The notes beneath the pieces are model-generated. The model saw only the letters and a list, made by a program, of their open reading frames with translations. It did not search any database and had not been told where the DNA came from. Shown piece by piece: positions 11,609 to 22,830 of a stretch of DNA of 64,000 nt; the stretch's first letter is position 1, and each line of letters begins with the position of its first letter. A program made the translations under genes and the position numbers. Source of the DNA: Lepus europaeus (Eukaryota > Chordata > Mammalia > Lagomorpha > Leporidae); the NCBI RefSeq assembly GCF_033115175.1, contig NC_084835.1, positions 98,672,448 through 98,736,447 of the forward strand, read 5' to 3'.

Positions 11609-11951
11609 AGGGGCTGGCACTGTGTGACGTATTGGGTTAAAGCCGCTGCCTGCAGTGCCGAATCCCATATGGGTGCCAGTTCCAGATCTGGCTGCTCCTC
11701 TTCCAATCCAGCTCTCTGCTATGGCTTGGGAAAACAGTAGAGGTGGCCCAAGTCCTTGGGCCCCTGCATCCGTGTGGAAGACCAGAAGAAGCTGCGGACT
11801 CCTGACTTTAGATTGGCCCAGCTACAGCCATTGCAGCCATTTGGGGAGTAAACCAGTGGATGGAAGATCTCTCTCTCTCTCTCTCTCTCTCTGCCTCTGT
11901 CTCTCTGTAACTCTGCCTTTCAAATAAATAAATAAATATTTTAAAAAGACC
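11609..11951 (+). repeat. C-repeat SINE (type A)
   Basis: GGGGCTGGCACTGTGTGACG head to CAAATAAATAAATAAATA tail with a long (TC)n run. ACACAATTCA flanks it at 11599-11608 and 11952-11961. Confidence 0.93.
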
Positions 11952-12030
11952 ACACAATTCACAGGGCTCAGTGATGACATTGGCCTTTTAACCTGTGGAA
12001 GGAGGGGAGAGGGATTGAGCCGATTTCATG

Positions 12031-12147
12031 TACAAAAATCTTCAAAAAGTTCATGGGAAATGTGTACTAAGAAAACTATGCCTAGATTTCAACAAATTTT
12101 AATTTCATTTTCTCATTTTTCCATGAACATTTTAAAGTGCCTTTGTA
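12031..12147. mobile_element. Palindromic TA-flanked MITE (mariner-like, inferred)
   Basis: The left end TACAAAAATCTTCAAAAAGTTC and the right end (complement TACAAAGGCACTTTAAAATGTTC) are imperfect inverted repeats. Both are bounded by TA, the target of Tc1/mariner transposons. At about 117 bp it is far too small to encode a transposase. Three related copies occur at 20145, 46540 and 46615. Confidence 0.65.
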
Positions 12148-13104
12148 TATCTCAAAGGACAGGATAACTCCAGCTGACATCTGGACATGGTTATTTCTGT
12201 GTCTTTGACATATTCCAAGGGTTACAACGCTCTCATATCCAGGATAACAAGAAAGTGGCACGGGTGGGTGGGGTGGGGAGGTGACCAAGTTTATCCAAAG
12301 TAAGAAATATTTCCACCCCTAAATAAAGCGAACTGAGAAATACTGCTGCTCAGATGTCAGCATGCTAATTACGCACTCAGCAGACATGGCAGGTACAAAG
12401 ACAGAATTTGCCCACAAAATGATAGAGGGAAGGATCCAGTGTTCCAGCTGCGTAAATTCCCCGGTAACTGCCAGACACTGGCCAGGCAGCCTCGGGTAGA
12501 GCCAGGCATCATTTCGTTCAAATAAATCCGAAGTGACTCTGTCTGGGTTGCTCTCTGCATGTGGCTTCCAGCACAGGCTTGTCTCTCCGTATCTCCTCTG
12601 CATTCTAAACTGGAGCTAACCTTGTAGAAGCACCCGTGTCTGACCAGCACCCCAAGTGCTGATCCAAACTGCCTGCCAAGGATCTTGCCATGGAACTCAT
12701 CATACAGCGAGCAGAGAGCAGACACAATCGGTTTCCTCCCCTACGTGCCTATAACGACAGGCAGGGGAGCCTACCTCAGGGGTCTTCAAACCAAGATATT
12801 TGTATCCCATGGGGATATGCAAGAACCTTAAGGGGGTACACAATCTACTTTATGTGAACTACTTCCTCAAATTGGTCTTCCTGAGAACCAGTGTGATCCA
12901 AGTGTCTTGTGAGACCCATTCTGCAGCATTCCAGAAGGAGTTACCTCTAGGATGTGAAAGAAAGAGATATTTGAAATATTGGTATTGAGGTTGAAAAAGA
13001 TGAACTCTTAGGTAAAAAATGCTCTTACAAGTTAGGTAATTTCCAATGTGCTGTTCTAAACAAAACTGAAGGAAAATCTAACTTGTCTAATGCTAGATCT
13101 GAAA
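12148..13104. other. Intergenic, nothing recognised
   Basis: No gene or named repeat seen. A 118-codon antisense open frame at 12369-12725 has no recognisable domain. Confidence 0.5.
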
Positions 13105-13510
13105 CATGGCTTTATTGAGGTGCAATTTACACACCATACAATTAGGTGGTTTTTGCCATGGTCGCAGAGTTGTGCGAACATCCCCACTATCCATTTTGGA
13201 ACTTTTTCATTATTTCTCAAAGAAACCCCACACTCTTTGGCAGTTGTTCGCTCCCACTTCTCTCTGCCAGCCCCTCAGCCACAGGAAGCCACTAATCTCT
13301 CTGTCTCTGTAGTTTCATCTCTTTTGGACATTTCATATAAACAGAATTGTACAGTGTGTGGTTCTTTGGAACTGGCCTCTTCCATGTACCTTAATGTTTT
13401 CAAGACATAATGTTGTATCAGTACTTCATTCCTTCTTATGGGCAAATACTATTCCACATTTTATTTCTGGATATACCACATTTTATTTATGCTTTCATCA
13501 GTTGGTCCAA
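13105..13510 (-). repeat. L1M-type LINE 3' region
   Basis: Antisense blocks TTTATTGAGGTGCAATTTACACACC, GGACATTTCATATAAACAGAAT, CAGTACTTCATTCC and ATACCACATTTTATTTATGC are diagnostic of old mammalian L1 3' ends. Its open frames are remnants, not genes. Confidence 0.8.
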
Positions 13511-13683
13511 TGATAGATTGATAAAAATATTTCCTGCAAAATGCCTATACCAGGGATGGGAAAGAAGGTATTGTTACAAATTTTACAAACAGCAAGAAAA
13601 AAGAGGACTCTATAACTTCTGATTTTAGACAGCACTCCTAAAATAACTTCTTAAAAAAAAAAAAAAACAATTTTCAAGAACTG

Positions 13684-13700
13684 ACACACACACACACACA
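13684..13700. repeat. (CA)n microsatellite
   Basis: Short CA run preceded by an A-tract at 13651-13667. Confidence 0.85.
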
Positions 13701-13817
13701 AATAGGGCTATTCATATTTTCTATCAGAGGAATTAAATTTTTAATTAAAAGCCATTGTATAAACAAAAAAATCTCCATGCTCTGAGTTGTTCTAAACAAT
13801 TAATGGAAAAATATATT

Positions 13818-14127
13818 TATTTATTTTAAGATTTATTTATTTGAAAGGCGGAGTTACAGAGGCAGAGAGAGAGAGGTCTTCCATCCACTGATTCACTTCC
13901 CAAATGGCTGCAACAGCTGGAGCTGGGCTAATCCAAAGCAAGGAACCAGGAGCTTCTTCTGGGTCTCCCACAAAGGTGCAGGGGCCCAAGAACTTGGGCC
14001 ATGCTCTACTGCTTTCCCAGGCACATTAGGGAGCTGGATGGGAAGTGGAGCTGTGGGAACTCGAACCAGTGTCCATGTGGGATGTCAGCACTGCAGGCGG
14101 CGGCTTCACCTGCTATGCCACAGCACT
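13818..14127 (-). repeat. C-repeat SINE (type A)
   Basis: ATTTATTTATTTGAAAGGCGGAG start, CCACTGATTCACTTCCC, CTTGGGCC, ending GCCACAGCAC. Confidence 0.92.
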
Positions 14128-14189
14128 TTCCAGAAAAGTAGAAAAAGAGGAAACATTTTGCAACTCATTTTATGATAATATAGTCTTAT

Positions 14190-14508
14190 GGACCAGTGTT
14201 GCGGCACAGCAGGTTAAGCCGCCATTTGTGATGCCAATATCCCATATATCAGTGTGGTTCCAGTCCCAGCTATGTCGTTTCTAACTTACCTTCTTGCTAA
14301 TTTGCCTGGGAAGAACATGGAAGATGGCCCAAGCACTTGGGCCTGCCACCACCATGGGAGACCTTGATGGAGTTCTAGACTCTGGCTTCAACCTGGACCA
14401 GTCTTCATCATGTGGCCATTTGAGGAGTGAACCAGTAGATGAAAGATCTCTGTCTCCTTCCCTCTCTATCACTTTGCCTTTCCAAAAAAAAAAAAAAAAA
14501 AAAAAAAA
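14190..14508 (+). repeat. C-repeat SINE (type A) with pure A tail
   Basis: GGACCAGTGTTGCGGCACAGC head and CTTTGCCTTTCC followed by about 24 As. Confidence 0.9.
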
Positions 14509-14529
14509 CCTACAAAACATCATTGATTG

Positions 14530-14837
14530 AAATTATGCATAATTATGCATCAGACTCTCATAAATGGAAAGGTATATCATGTTGATAAATTTGGGAGATT
14601 TGGAATTAGAAAGATTTCATTTATCCCTAAATTTATCTTTAGTTTTAGTTCAATCCTAATCAAAAGGTCTGCAGTTTTTGTGTGGATATATACGTGTGTA
14701 TTTATATATGGAAATTGATATGCAATTTCTAAAATTCATATGGGCATGCAAAGGACCAAGAATAGCCAGGAAAACATTGAAAGAAGGATAAAAGTAGAAG
14801 TCTTCCACCACCAGATATCAAGACTTACTAAGACAGC
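14530..14837 (+). repeat. L1 ORF2 fragment
   Basis: Sense L1 ORF2 sequence: CAATCCTAATCAAAAG, then AAATTCATATGGGCATGCAAAG, GACCAAGAATAGCCAGG and GATATCAAGACTTACTA. It is interrupted on the right by a type C SINE. No intact frame remains. Confidence 0.8.
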
Positions 14838-15055
14838 GTGGGTGTGGGTATTTAGTGCAGTGGTCAAGATACCGCTTGACCCATATCTAACTGGGATTGA
14901 ATCATGGCTGCACTTGCAATTCCTGCTTGCTGCTAACACGTACCCTCAGAGCCCACAGGTCCCTGCCACCCACATGGGAGACCTGGAATGAGTTTCTACA
15001 GGTCCAGTTGTGGCTGTCTTGGGTTTTGGGGGAGTAAACCAGCAGATGGACAGGG
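14838..15055 (+). repeat. C-repeat SINE (type C), diverged
   Basis: TATTTAGTGCAGTGGTCAAGATACC head with GGTCCCTGCCACCCACATGGG. The tail is eroded. Confidence 0.75.
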
Positions 15056-15750
15056 ATTTTGTTTTGTTTCTAAATATCCAGAATCTAGGACATGGGCTGG
15101 CTCTTGTCAGATACCCAAAAACTATTGATTACATAGAAGAATCTAAGTTGAATGGCAGGGATGTCTTATTTTCCATATGGAATCAGTTCTTCAGGAAACA
15201 ATTCACTGCACACCACCCCATATCCCTGTTCATCATGATTGGGGAACTGCTAGGCGTGTGGTGGCTGTTGTTCTGGATGCCCAGCATGTTTCCATGTCAT
15301 CCTTTCTTCTAATCCCACACCCACTTCTGCTGGGGAGGGACTCCCATCCCGCAGGAAAAGCAACATATTCTGAGCATGGCCAATCGGAATGCTCCAGAGT
15401 GCCTGGGCAGAGATAAGCCCAAGCATGACCTAAGCCTGGCTAGCCTAGGACTTCCTCAAGATCGTGCTCAGTGGAGCCAGGGGAGAAGTAGCCCCTTGAC
15501 TCGTGTCACATTGTTCAGCCAGAGGACCGTGAGTTAGGGGCTCTAGGCAATTTGTTTTTCCCAGGCAGAGAGGGATGAACTGGACAAAAAACATCTCAGC
15601 AGCATGGAGCCCTGAGTCCATTTCCAGAGCTCCTCTCTTCTCACAGCTCTTGCTCTATAACCCACCAGCTTCCCTGGCACTCCTCCAATACAAGCCCTGC
15701 TTTCACAAATGCTGCTTGAGTTCCTGTTGCTCACGGTTACAACTCTTCTT
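15056..15750. other. Intergenic, nothing recognised
   Basis: No repeat or gene identified. Open frames at 15010-15416 lack any family signature. Confidence 0.5.
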
Positions 15751-16084
15751 GGGGGGCCGGCGCTGTGGTGCAGCGGATAAAGCCGATGCCTGCAGTGCCG
15801 GCATCCTATATGCGCGCCGGTTCAAGACCTGGCTGCTCTTCTTCCAATCCAACTCTCTGCTATGGCCTGGGAAAGCAGTAGAAGATAGCCCAAGTCCTTG
15901 GGCCCCCTGCACCCATGTGGAGACCTGGAAGAAGCTCCTGGCTCCTAGCTTTGGATCAGCGCAACTCCAGCCATTGCGGCCAGTTGGGGAGTGAACCAGC
16001 GGATGGAAGAACACACTCTCTCTCTCTCTCTCTCTCTCTCTGTAACTCTGACTTTCAAATAAATAAATAAATAAATCTTTTAAA
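15751..16084 (+). repeat. C-repeat SINE (type A), well preserved
   Basis: GGGGCCGGCGCTGTGGTGCAG head, GCCTGCAGTGCCGGC, TATGGCCTGGGAAAGCAG, and (TC)n before CAAATAAATAAATAAATAAA. Flanks AACTCTTCTT and AACTCCCCTT resemble a diverged target duplication. Confidence 0.94.
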
Positions 16085-16489
16085 AAAGAAAACTCCCCTT
16101 GATGATGCTGCTTTCGATGCTGGGCTGGTAACGGAGGATGCGATGACCTTTGCCCTTGAAGAGGGAAAAGGACGACTGTAACGTAGTGCGAACACGAGTA
16201 GTGAGTATGGGACTTGCCGGAATTCAGAGGTCTAGCATCTCTTTCATGACCTTGGTCAGTTTCTTTAAGTTTTTATGATAATTTTATGTTCAAAGCAACC
16301 TAAGTATCCAAAATGATGTTGTCGATGAGTAAATCAATATAAACTGACTTGAGCATGTGCTATATGCAAGGCTCACCCTAAGGGTTAAGAGACAGACCCA
16401 GAGCATTCTAATTGGGGTGGGCTGTACCTCTAAAATATAATAAAGAATGCATTCTATTCCTTCCCATCTGTGTCTGTCTAGAAGAGCAG
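16085..16489. other. Intergenic, nothing recognised
   Basis: Unique-looking sequence without a gene signal. Confidence 0.5.
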
Positions 16490-16690
16490 TTCAGTGGTTT
16501 CAGAATCCCCACTCTGTTACTAGCCATATGATCTTGGACAAAGTCACTGAGTCCCTGTGAGAGTCAATGTACTCCCCTTTATAAACTGGATAACATATCT
16601 ATTTTATAGGGTTGTTGGGAAGATTACATGAGTTCACACTAATAAAGCACTTAGCATAGTGCCTAGTCCTCACTAAATGTTAGCAGACTA
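16490..16690 (+). repeat. MIR element, nearly full
   Basis: TTACTAGCCATATGATCTTGG, then CACTGAGTCCCTG, then TATAGGGTTGTTGGGAAGATTACATG, then GCACTTAGCATAGTGCC and CACTAAATGTTAGC: the MIR blocks in order. Confidence 0.85.
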
Positions 16691-17095
16691 TATTAGGCTT
16701 AAATTATATTAACTATAAACCCCTTAAAAGCAGGAGCCTATACATTATTTGTAGGCCTCTCCCATGCACAGGCCAACTCAAGATTTTTCTACTTGTTTGT
16801 TTGGCTCAGCAATATTAATGTATTAGCAGATGCAGGCATTGTCTTGTTTCCTGATTTCTCCATCGGCTCTAAATTTAGTACTAAGTAAAGACAGTTGTAG
16901 GGATAGAGAGGCTTTTAGAGATCCAAATCCACTGAGATTTTTTGTTTTGTTCAAAAGCTGTAATCTAAAGAGAATTTGGAAATATCTGCTAAAGACCATT
17001 TTTAGGCATATTTTGCAGAAGTATGTAGCATCTACGTAAATCATTATGTGCACCCATATTCTGAATCTTCACCCATTTGCATATGGTGCTATCCT
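16691..17095. other. Intergenic, nothing recognised
   Basis: AT-rich, no identifiable element. Confidence 0.5.
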
Positions 17096-17105
17096 GATGT
17101 TCCAA

Positions 17106-17170
17106 TTTTTTTTTCTTTTAAAGATTTATTTATTTATTTGAAAGTCAGAGTTACACAGAGAGAGAATGAG

Positions 17171-17206
<36 letters not shown>

Positions 17207-17461
17207 CTTCCATCCGCTGGTTCACTCCCCAGATGGCTGCAACGGCCGGAGCCATGTTGATCCAAAGCCAGGAGCCAGGAGCTTCTCTAGGTCTCTCATG
17301 CGGGTACAGGGGCCCAAGGACTTGAGCCATCTTCTACTGCTTTCCCAGGCCATAGCAGAGAGCTGGATTGGAAGTGCAGCAGCCGGGACCTGAACCATTG
17401 CCCACATGGGATGCCAGCTCTGTAGGCGGCAGCTTTACCCGCTCACCATAGCGCCGGCCCC
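17106..17461 (-). repeat. C-repeat SINE (type A) with target duplication
   Basis: Full-length copy with a (GA)n tract and a CATAGCGCCGGCCCC end. GATGTTCCAA flanks both sides (17096-17105 and 17462-17471). Confidence 0.95.
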
Positions 17462-17639
17462 GATGTTCCAAATTTGATACTACCCTACATGTGAACCTGT
17501 GTAATTCCTAACTCATAATGTGCAGATATTAAATAAATTTATATGTGAAAAGCAATTTGATTTTTTTTAACCAAAAATCAGAATCCCCCACTCTTAGGTT
17601 TGAATAAACACATCTAGGACTAGCGCACCACAACTGTGC

Positions 17640-17830
17640 CTTGTATTTGCATACCTTCTTTAATTCTTAAAACCTCTCTGTGACTTAAGCAGACGGGGCG
17701 TACCATGAAATCCATCTTACAGACAAAAGAATTACAACCACGAGGTGTTAACTGGCTTGCCCATACAGGAATACCTAGTAGAGCCAAGACTATACTCAGA
17801 ATGCCTAACTGCCAGCCTGGTGCCTTTCCC
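17640..17830 (-). repeat. MIR element (diverged)
   Basis: Antisense MIR order: AATTCTTAAAACCTCTCTGTG, CATCTTACAGACAAAAGAATT, AACTGGCTTGCCCA, CTAGTAGAGCCAAGAC. Confidence 0.7.
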
Positions 17831-18544
17831 ACTTTATCAGCAGAGGGAAATGTTAGGAATTCCTTTTTTCTTCCACCAAGTTTTACAACCTGACTCTCTG
17901 AAGGATCTGACAGTACTGGCCAATGGTGGTCTGTTGTGAGCCTTTGGCAAAATCTGGGTCTCCTATGGTCAGTCCCACTTTGTCAATGCTATGGCCCCCT
18001 CCCCCTGGGAATAGTTTACACCAGGCAAATGTTATAGGTAACAGTGTCTCGTTGCATCTGCTAAAGCTGAGAAATTTCGGGATTGAAACACAGGAAGTAT
18101 CTTGAATTATGGGGGAGAACCCTCCAGTCAAGCACTCCACCTCTTTGTTCCTTACTTTAAGCTGTCTATAAAACATTGCATAATGCAACAGCAGAAAGTA
18201 TTTTGTTGACAGTGCTCAGAACAAAACAATCACAGGTCTTTTGCAGGGTTTGTTTTCACTGGAAGAGGGCCACCTCCCCAGGTTGTCTCATCACTGAGTG
18301 GACAGAAGGGAGCAGGGAGCAGAAGGAAGGCAGCCTGAACACACTTGCTGGGGGCTTTCTCTGCGGCTGAGGCCGAAAGCATTTATATGGTAAAGAAATG
18401 TTACCAAACGCAGGTTTGCACAACAGCCAGCTCAGGCAACTGACTGGTTGTTTCCTTGTTTAAATCCTCAATTTGACTTGCTGAAGAAATTTCAACTTTG
18501 ATTATTCAACCAGACTCTGATTCTTCAGTTAGTCTGGATTAGCC
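17831..18544. other. Intergenic, nothing recognised
   Basis: No gene or named repeat found. The open frames on both strands are unremarkable. Confidence 0.5.
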
Positions 18545-18640
18545 AAGAAGCTGCAATCAGGAGCTGGAGCCAGGAATTAAACCCAGGGACCTTTGGTGGG
18601 GTACAGGAGTTTTAATGCCTAGGCCTAATGCCTGCCCCGC
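18545..18640 (-). repeat. C-repeat SINE fragment (type C)
   Basis: CAGGAGCTGGAGCCAGGAATTAAACCCAGGG and CTAGGCCTAATGCCTGCCCC match the complement of a type C head. Confidence 0.55.
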
Positions 18641-18649
18641 ACTGCTGGT

Positions 18650-18830
18650 TTTGTATGTTGCTCTGCTATCTGGCAACCTTCCTCAACTTGCATTGTATCT
18701 AGTCATTTGCTGATTCTTTGTGGTTTTCTACATAAGTGGCGATGATGACGAGTTTATCTGTTACCTTCCAATCTTTAGTCTTTCTCTTTCTCATGGTATT
18801 ACACTGGCCAGGTCCTCTATGTCACCAGCA
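18650..18830 (-). repeat. L1 ORF2 fragment
   Basis: Antisense L1 ORF2: GATTCTTTGTGGTTTTCTACATA and CATGGTATTACACTGGCCAGG. No coding capacity remains. Confidence 0.65.
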
Positions 18831-19040
18831 GCAGTGGCGGCCAATCTCTTTGCTTTGTTTCTGAATGAGAAGAGATTACATCTAAGAGTTTACCAGCTAG
18901 GGGTTCTGACTTCGAGATCCTCTTTAAGAGGGCTGTCTTCTCAGGTCAGCCTCACCCAGGAAAATCTCTTCTGATTAGGCATATCCGCAAAACCGTCCCT
19001 TCACCTCTGCCACATGGAATAACCTAATTACAGGAATGAT

Positions 19041-19360
19041 GGGGGCTGGCGCCGTGGCTCAATAGGCTAATCCTCCGCCTTGTGGCGCTGGCACACCGGG
19101 TTCTAGTCCCGGTCGGGGCGCCGGATTCTGTCCCGGTTGCCCCTCTTCCAGGCCAGCTCTCTGCTGTGGCCCGGGAGTGCACTGGAGGATGGCCCAAGTG
19201 CTTGGGCCCTGCACCCGCATGGGAGACCAGGAGAAGCACCTGGCTCCTGCCTTTGGATCAGCGCAGCGCGCCGGCCGCAACAGCCATTGGAGGGTGAACC
19301 AATGGCAAAAGGAAGACCTTTTCTCTCTGTCTCTCTCTCTCACTGTCCACTCTGCCTGTC
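19041..19360 (+). repeat. C-repeat SINE (type B) without an A tail
   Basis: Well-preserved copy from GGGGCTGGCGCCGTGGCTCAATAGG to CTGCCTGTC, followed at once by AGATCACACAGG instead of the usual A run. Confidence 0.92.
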
Positions 19361-19440
19361 AGATCACACAGGGCTTGATTCACTGGAGAGCATGTTAGAA
19401 TTCTGCCTGCTACAGACTTCCGATCCAAATTCAGACCTGT

Positions 19441-19706
19441 GGGGTGGGCATTTAACCTAGCGGGTAAGACCCTAAGATGCTTGTGTCCCATGTTGAAGCA
19501 CTTGGGATTGAGCCCTACCTCTGCTTGCTATTCTGGCTTCTTGCTCCTTGGGAACCCAGGAGATGGGTCCCTGCCACCCATGCGGGAGACTTGGATTGAA
19601 TTCCCCACTGCTGGCTTCATCCTGGCCGTTATAGGTATTAGGGGAGTGGATCATAAGATAGGAGCTCTCTGTTTCTGTATCTGTCTGCTTCTCAAATTAA
19701 AACAAG
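19441..19706 (+). repeat. C-repeat SINE (type C)
   Basis: GGGTGGGCATTTAACCTAGCGGGTAAGAC head, GGGTCCCTGCCACCC, CTTCTCAAATTAAAAC tail. Confidence 0.85.
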
Positions 19707-19712
19707 AGAAGC

Positions 19713-20036
19713 TGGGGCCGGCACTGTGGTGTATGTTCGGCCTTTGCCTGCAGTGCTGGTGACCAATATGGGCACTGGTTCAAGTCCTGGCTGATCCACT
19801 TCTGATTCAGCTCCCTGCTAATGTGCCTGAGAAAGCAGAGGAAGATGGCTCAACTACTTGGGTCCTTGCACCCAAGTGGGAGTCCCGGAAGAAGCTCCTA
19901 GCTCTTGGCTTTGGCCTGGCCCAGCCCTGGCTGTTGCAGCCATTTGGGGAGTGACCCAGCAGATGAAAGGTTCTTATATTCTCTTTCTCCCCTTCTCTCT
20001 GAATCTCTGCCTTTCAATAAATAAATAAATCTTTTA
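19713..20036 (+). repeat. C-repeat SINE (type A)
   Basis: GGGGCCGGCACTGTGGTG head, GAAAGCAGAGGAAGATGGCTC, CAATAAATAAATAAATC tail. It abuts the preceding type C copy. Confidence 0.93.
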
Positions 20037-20144
20037 GAAAAAGAAATGAGCAAAGTATATTTTGAGCAAAGGATAGCTGAGCAGTCAGCTAAAAAAGTTA
20101 ATTTGCACCAAAGATGAAAATTTGCACCATATTTTCTTGCTTAT

Positions 20145-20620
20145 GAGAGGTCTTCAAAAAGTTCACAGAAAATTGGTATTATGAAAAAGGTATGCATGGA
20201 TTTCAGGTTTTTTTGGCACTAAAACAGCATCTTTTAAAAAATTTTTTATTAATTTATTTATTTGAAGGGCAGAGTTAGAGAGGTAGAGGCAGAGAGAGAG
20301 AGAGGTCTTCCATCTACTTGTCTTCCATCACTCCCTAAATGGCCGCAATGGCCAGAGCTGGGCTGATCCCAAGCTTGGAGCTTCTTCTGGGTCTCCCACA
20401 TGGGTGCAGAGGCCCAAGGACTTGTGCTGTCTTCTACTGCTTTCCCAGGCCATAGCAGAGAGCTGGATTGGAAGTGGAGCGGCTGGGACTTGAACTGGTG
20501 CCCATATGGGATGCCAGCACTGCAGGCGGTGGCTTTTACATGCTATGCCACAGTGCTGGCCCCCAAATAAGCATCCTTTAATACCACTTCCACAAATTTT
20601 TTGAAGTGCTGTCATGTATC
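20145..20620. mobile_element. Palindromic MITE interrupted by a SINE
   Basis: The left half (GAGGTCTTCAAAAAGTTCAC ... GCATGGATTTCAG) and right half (CCACTTCCACAAATTTTTTGAAG) are the two ends of the family seen at 12031. They are separated by the C-repeat at 20237-20563. Confidence 0.7.
20237..20563 (-). repeat. C-repeat SINE (type A) nested in MITE
   Basis: Antisense full-length copy ending CCACAGTGCTGGCCCCC. AGCATCTTTTA before and AGCATCCTTTA after are the target duplication within the MITE. Confidence 0.92.
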
Positions 20621-21324
20621 TTTTTTTCTGTCCTATCAAAAAAAAAAATCTCAATTCTCAATAATAGCAATACAATTGAGCATTTGCTTTGTCCCCATAC
20701 ACATTAACAGTCTCAGACAAATAACACCCAAACTCCGCCAAAAGTATGATTATCAAAAGTAGCCTTAGGACACTACACATGTGCATGTGTGTACCTGTGT
20801 GTCTCACAGCTCTTGGTCCTTAAGGTATGTCTCACTAGGGATGCAGAGTCAAATTACTTGTTTTAAAATGACTTGGATTAGTTCCTCTGCGTGCCACAAA
20901 CTTAACACAGAGCTAGGTTTCATTTTGCTTTCACTTTTTAGGGATTGCTTAATTTAAATTTAATTTTGTTTTTTTAATTATGCAAAAAATATTTATATGA
21001 CTCTAAAGGAAAATCTACAAAACAAGAGATACTCAGAGAATTCTAACTTCTTTCTTCTTGTCCCTTTACTCCACATGAGCAGTCTTTAAATTTTTTTATG
21101 GTTTATTCTTCCACTGTTTTTTAATATAAACAAGTATGTATATGTGTTTATAGGCTGTTGGGCTGGGGTAAGATAACTACAACTTCAAACTGTTTAATGG
21201 TTATTATTCTAGTCAAGATCTCTTTCTCCTTGTGCCACTTAATATATTTTATATTTTTACAGCTCTGTATCCTTCATCTACATTTATAAATATATTAGCA
21301 TGTAGTTCATAATACATATATTTT
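20621..21324. other. Intergenic AT-rich DNA, nothing recognised
   Basis: No gene signal and no identifiable repeat beyond A/T runs. Confidence 0.5.
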
Positions 21325-21635
21325 TTAACAGGCAGAGTGGACAGTGAGAGAGAGAGAGAGAGAGAGAAAGGTCTTCGTTTGCTGTTGGTTCACCCTCCAA
21401 TGGCCGCCGCGGCCGGCGCACCGCGCTGATCCGAAGGCAGGAGCCAGGTGTTTATCCTGGTCTCCCATGGGGTGCAGGGCCCAAGCACTTGGGCCATCCT
21501 CCAGTGCACTCCCGGGCCACAGCAGAGAGCTGGCCTGGAAGAGGGGCAACGGGGACAGAATCCGGCGCCCCGACCGGGACTAGAACACGCGCCACAAGGC
21601 GGAGGATTAGCCTATTGAGCCGCGGTGCCGGCCCC
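21325..21635 (-). repeat. C-repeat SINE (type B)
   Basis: GACAGGCAGAGTGGACAG-type start (here AACAGGCAGAGTGGACAG), GAGGGGCAACGGGGACAG, and ending CCGCGGTGCCGGCCCC. Confidence 0.94.
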
Positions 21636-21691
21636 AAGAGTATTTCTTACATTTCCAGACTTTAAGGAATTTTAAGACCCCAGCTCTTTTT

Positions 21692-22008
21692 TTGACAGGC
21701 AGAGTTAGACAATGAGAGAAAGAGACAGAGAGAATGATCTTCCTTCCGTTGGTTCACCCCCAAAATGGCCGCTGCGGCTGGCACGCTGTGCTGATCCAAA
21801 GCCAGGAACCAGGTGCTTCTCCTGGTCTCCCACGCGGGTGCAGGGTTCAAGCACTTGGGCCATCCTCTATTGCCTTCCCGGGCCACAGCAGAGAGCTGGA
21901 CTGGAAGAGGAGCAACCAGGACAGAATCCGGTGCCCCAACCGGGACTAGAACCTGGTGTGCCGGCGCCGCAGGCGGAGGATTAGCCTCGTGAGCTGGTGC
22001 AGCTACCG
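21692..22008 (-). repeat. C-repeat SINE (type B)
   Basis: TTGACAGGCAGAGTTAGACAATGAG start, GCAACCAGGACAGAATCCGG, GGCGGAGGATTAGCC near the end. Confidence 0.92.
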
Positions 22009-22019
22009 CAGTCCTTTTG

Positions 22020-22575
22020 TGGGGGTTCTGAATTTACTGCATTGTGGTCACAGAATATAATATTGATACTCTGGGATTGACTGAGATACATGACTAGTAG
22101 ATGACGATCTTTGTGACATGGGTTCTCTAAAGGAGTACAGTTTTCATTTGTTGGGTATAAAGCTGCCTTTTAGACTGTGCTTACTAATTGAGTCATTCCA
22201 ATATATTTTATCATCACTTAAGAAAAATACCATTCAGACTGTTGTTTCCAAGGGAAAATAGCTGATGACAGTTGTCAATTCTTCTGTGCTGCTGTTTTAT
22301 ATATTGTGGAGCTTATAGATGTATATAGTATATAATCTAATACATGTATATAGTGTATAATAGATTATAATCTATATAATATATATACACTATATACAAA
22401 GATGTATATATAGTGTATAATCTGTATAACTGCTTGATCCGTATTGTATATAAAGTGTTCTTTGCTTCTTACAATGTTTTTCATGTTAAAGTCTATTTTT
22501 AGTGACATAAAAATTGCTACCCTGGACTTCTTTTGGTTTCTTTTTACCATGTATATCTTTTCCATCTCTTAAAAT
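22020..22575 (-). repeat. L1 ORF2 fragment with AT expansion
   Basis: Antisense L1 blocks ACTGCATTGTGGTCACAGAAT, TTCTTCTGTGCTGCTG, AAAGTCTATTTTTAGTGACAT and CTTCTTTTGGTTTC appear in L1 order. A TA-rich array (22310-22440) sits inside. Confidence 0.65.
22310..22440. repeat. TA-rich palindromic array
   Basis: Dense TATA/TATAG motifs. The 14-bp arm GTATATAGTGTATA (22346-22359) has its exact complement at 22384-22397, and AGATTATAATCT (22362-22373) is itself a perfect palindrome between them. Confidence 0.9.
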
Positions 22576-22830
22576 TCAAACAGTGACTCACTGGGCACTT
22601 TCCTGGGCACTGCTGTATTACAGAACAGCATCAGAGTGTCACGGAGTCCAAGCTGAGCTCCTAAATAGGTGGCCTCAGCTGTCACTTGATCTTGTCACTA
22701 CACTCTGCTGGTTTTCTTCCTATTTTCCTCTCCCCTGTTTTGTTTGTTATGACATCCCTATCTTGTAGCAAAGTGCCTGGCAGGCCCCCAAGTATTTGTT
22801 CAATGAATGAATCCATGCACGGAGCATGCA
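22576..22830 (+). repeat. L2 LINE 3' end
   Basis: GCAAAGTGCCTGGCAGGCCCC and AGTATTTGTTCAATGAATGAATC at the right edge are the L2 terminal motif, with a pyrimidine-rich body upstream. Confidence 0.7.

Noticed and set aside
11158-11640. 160-codon frame and many similar 60-130 codon frames in repeats
   Set aside because: They lie in C-repeat SINEs, recur with the same peptide-like strings in every copy, and SINEs do not encode protein.
15751-15840. tRNA-like A and B boxes in C-repeats (for example GGTTCAAGACC)
   Set aside because: C-repeats derive from a tRNA but have no cloverleaf pairing or anticodon stem. They are retroposons, not tRNA genes.
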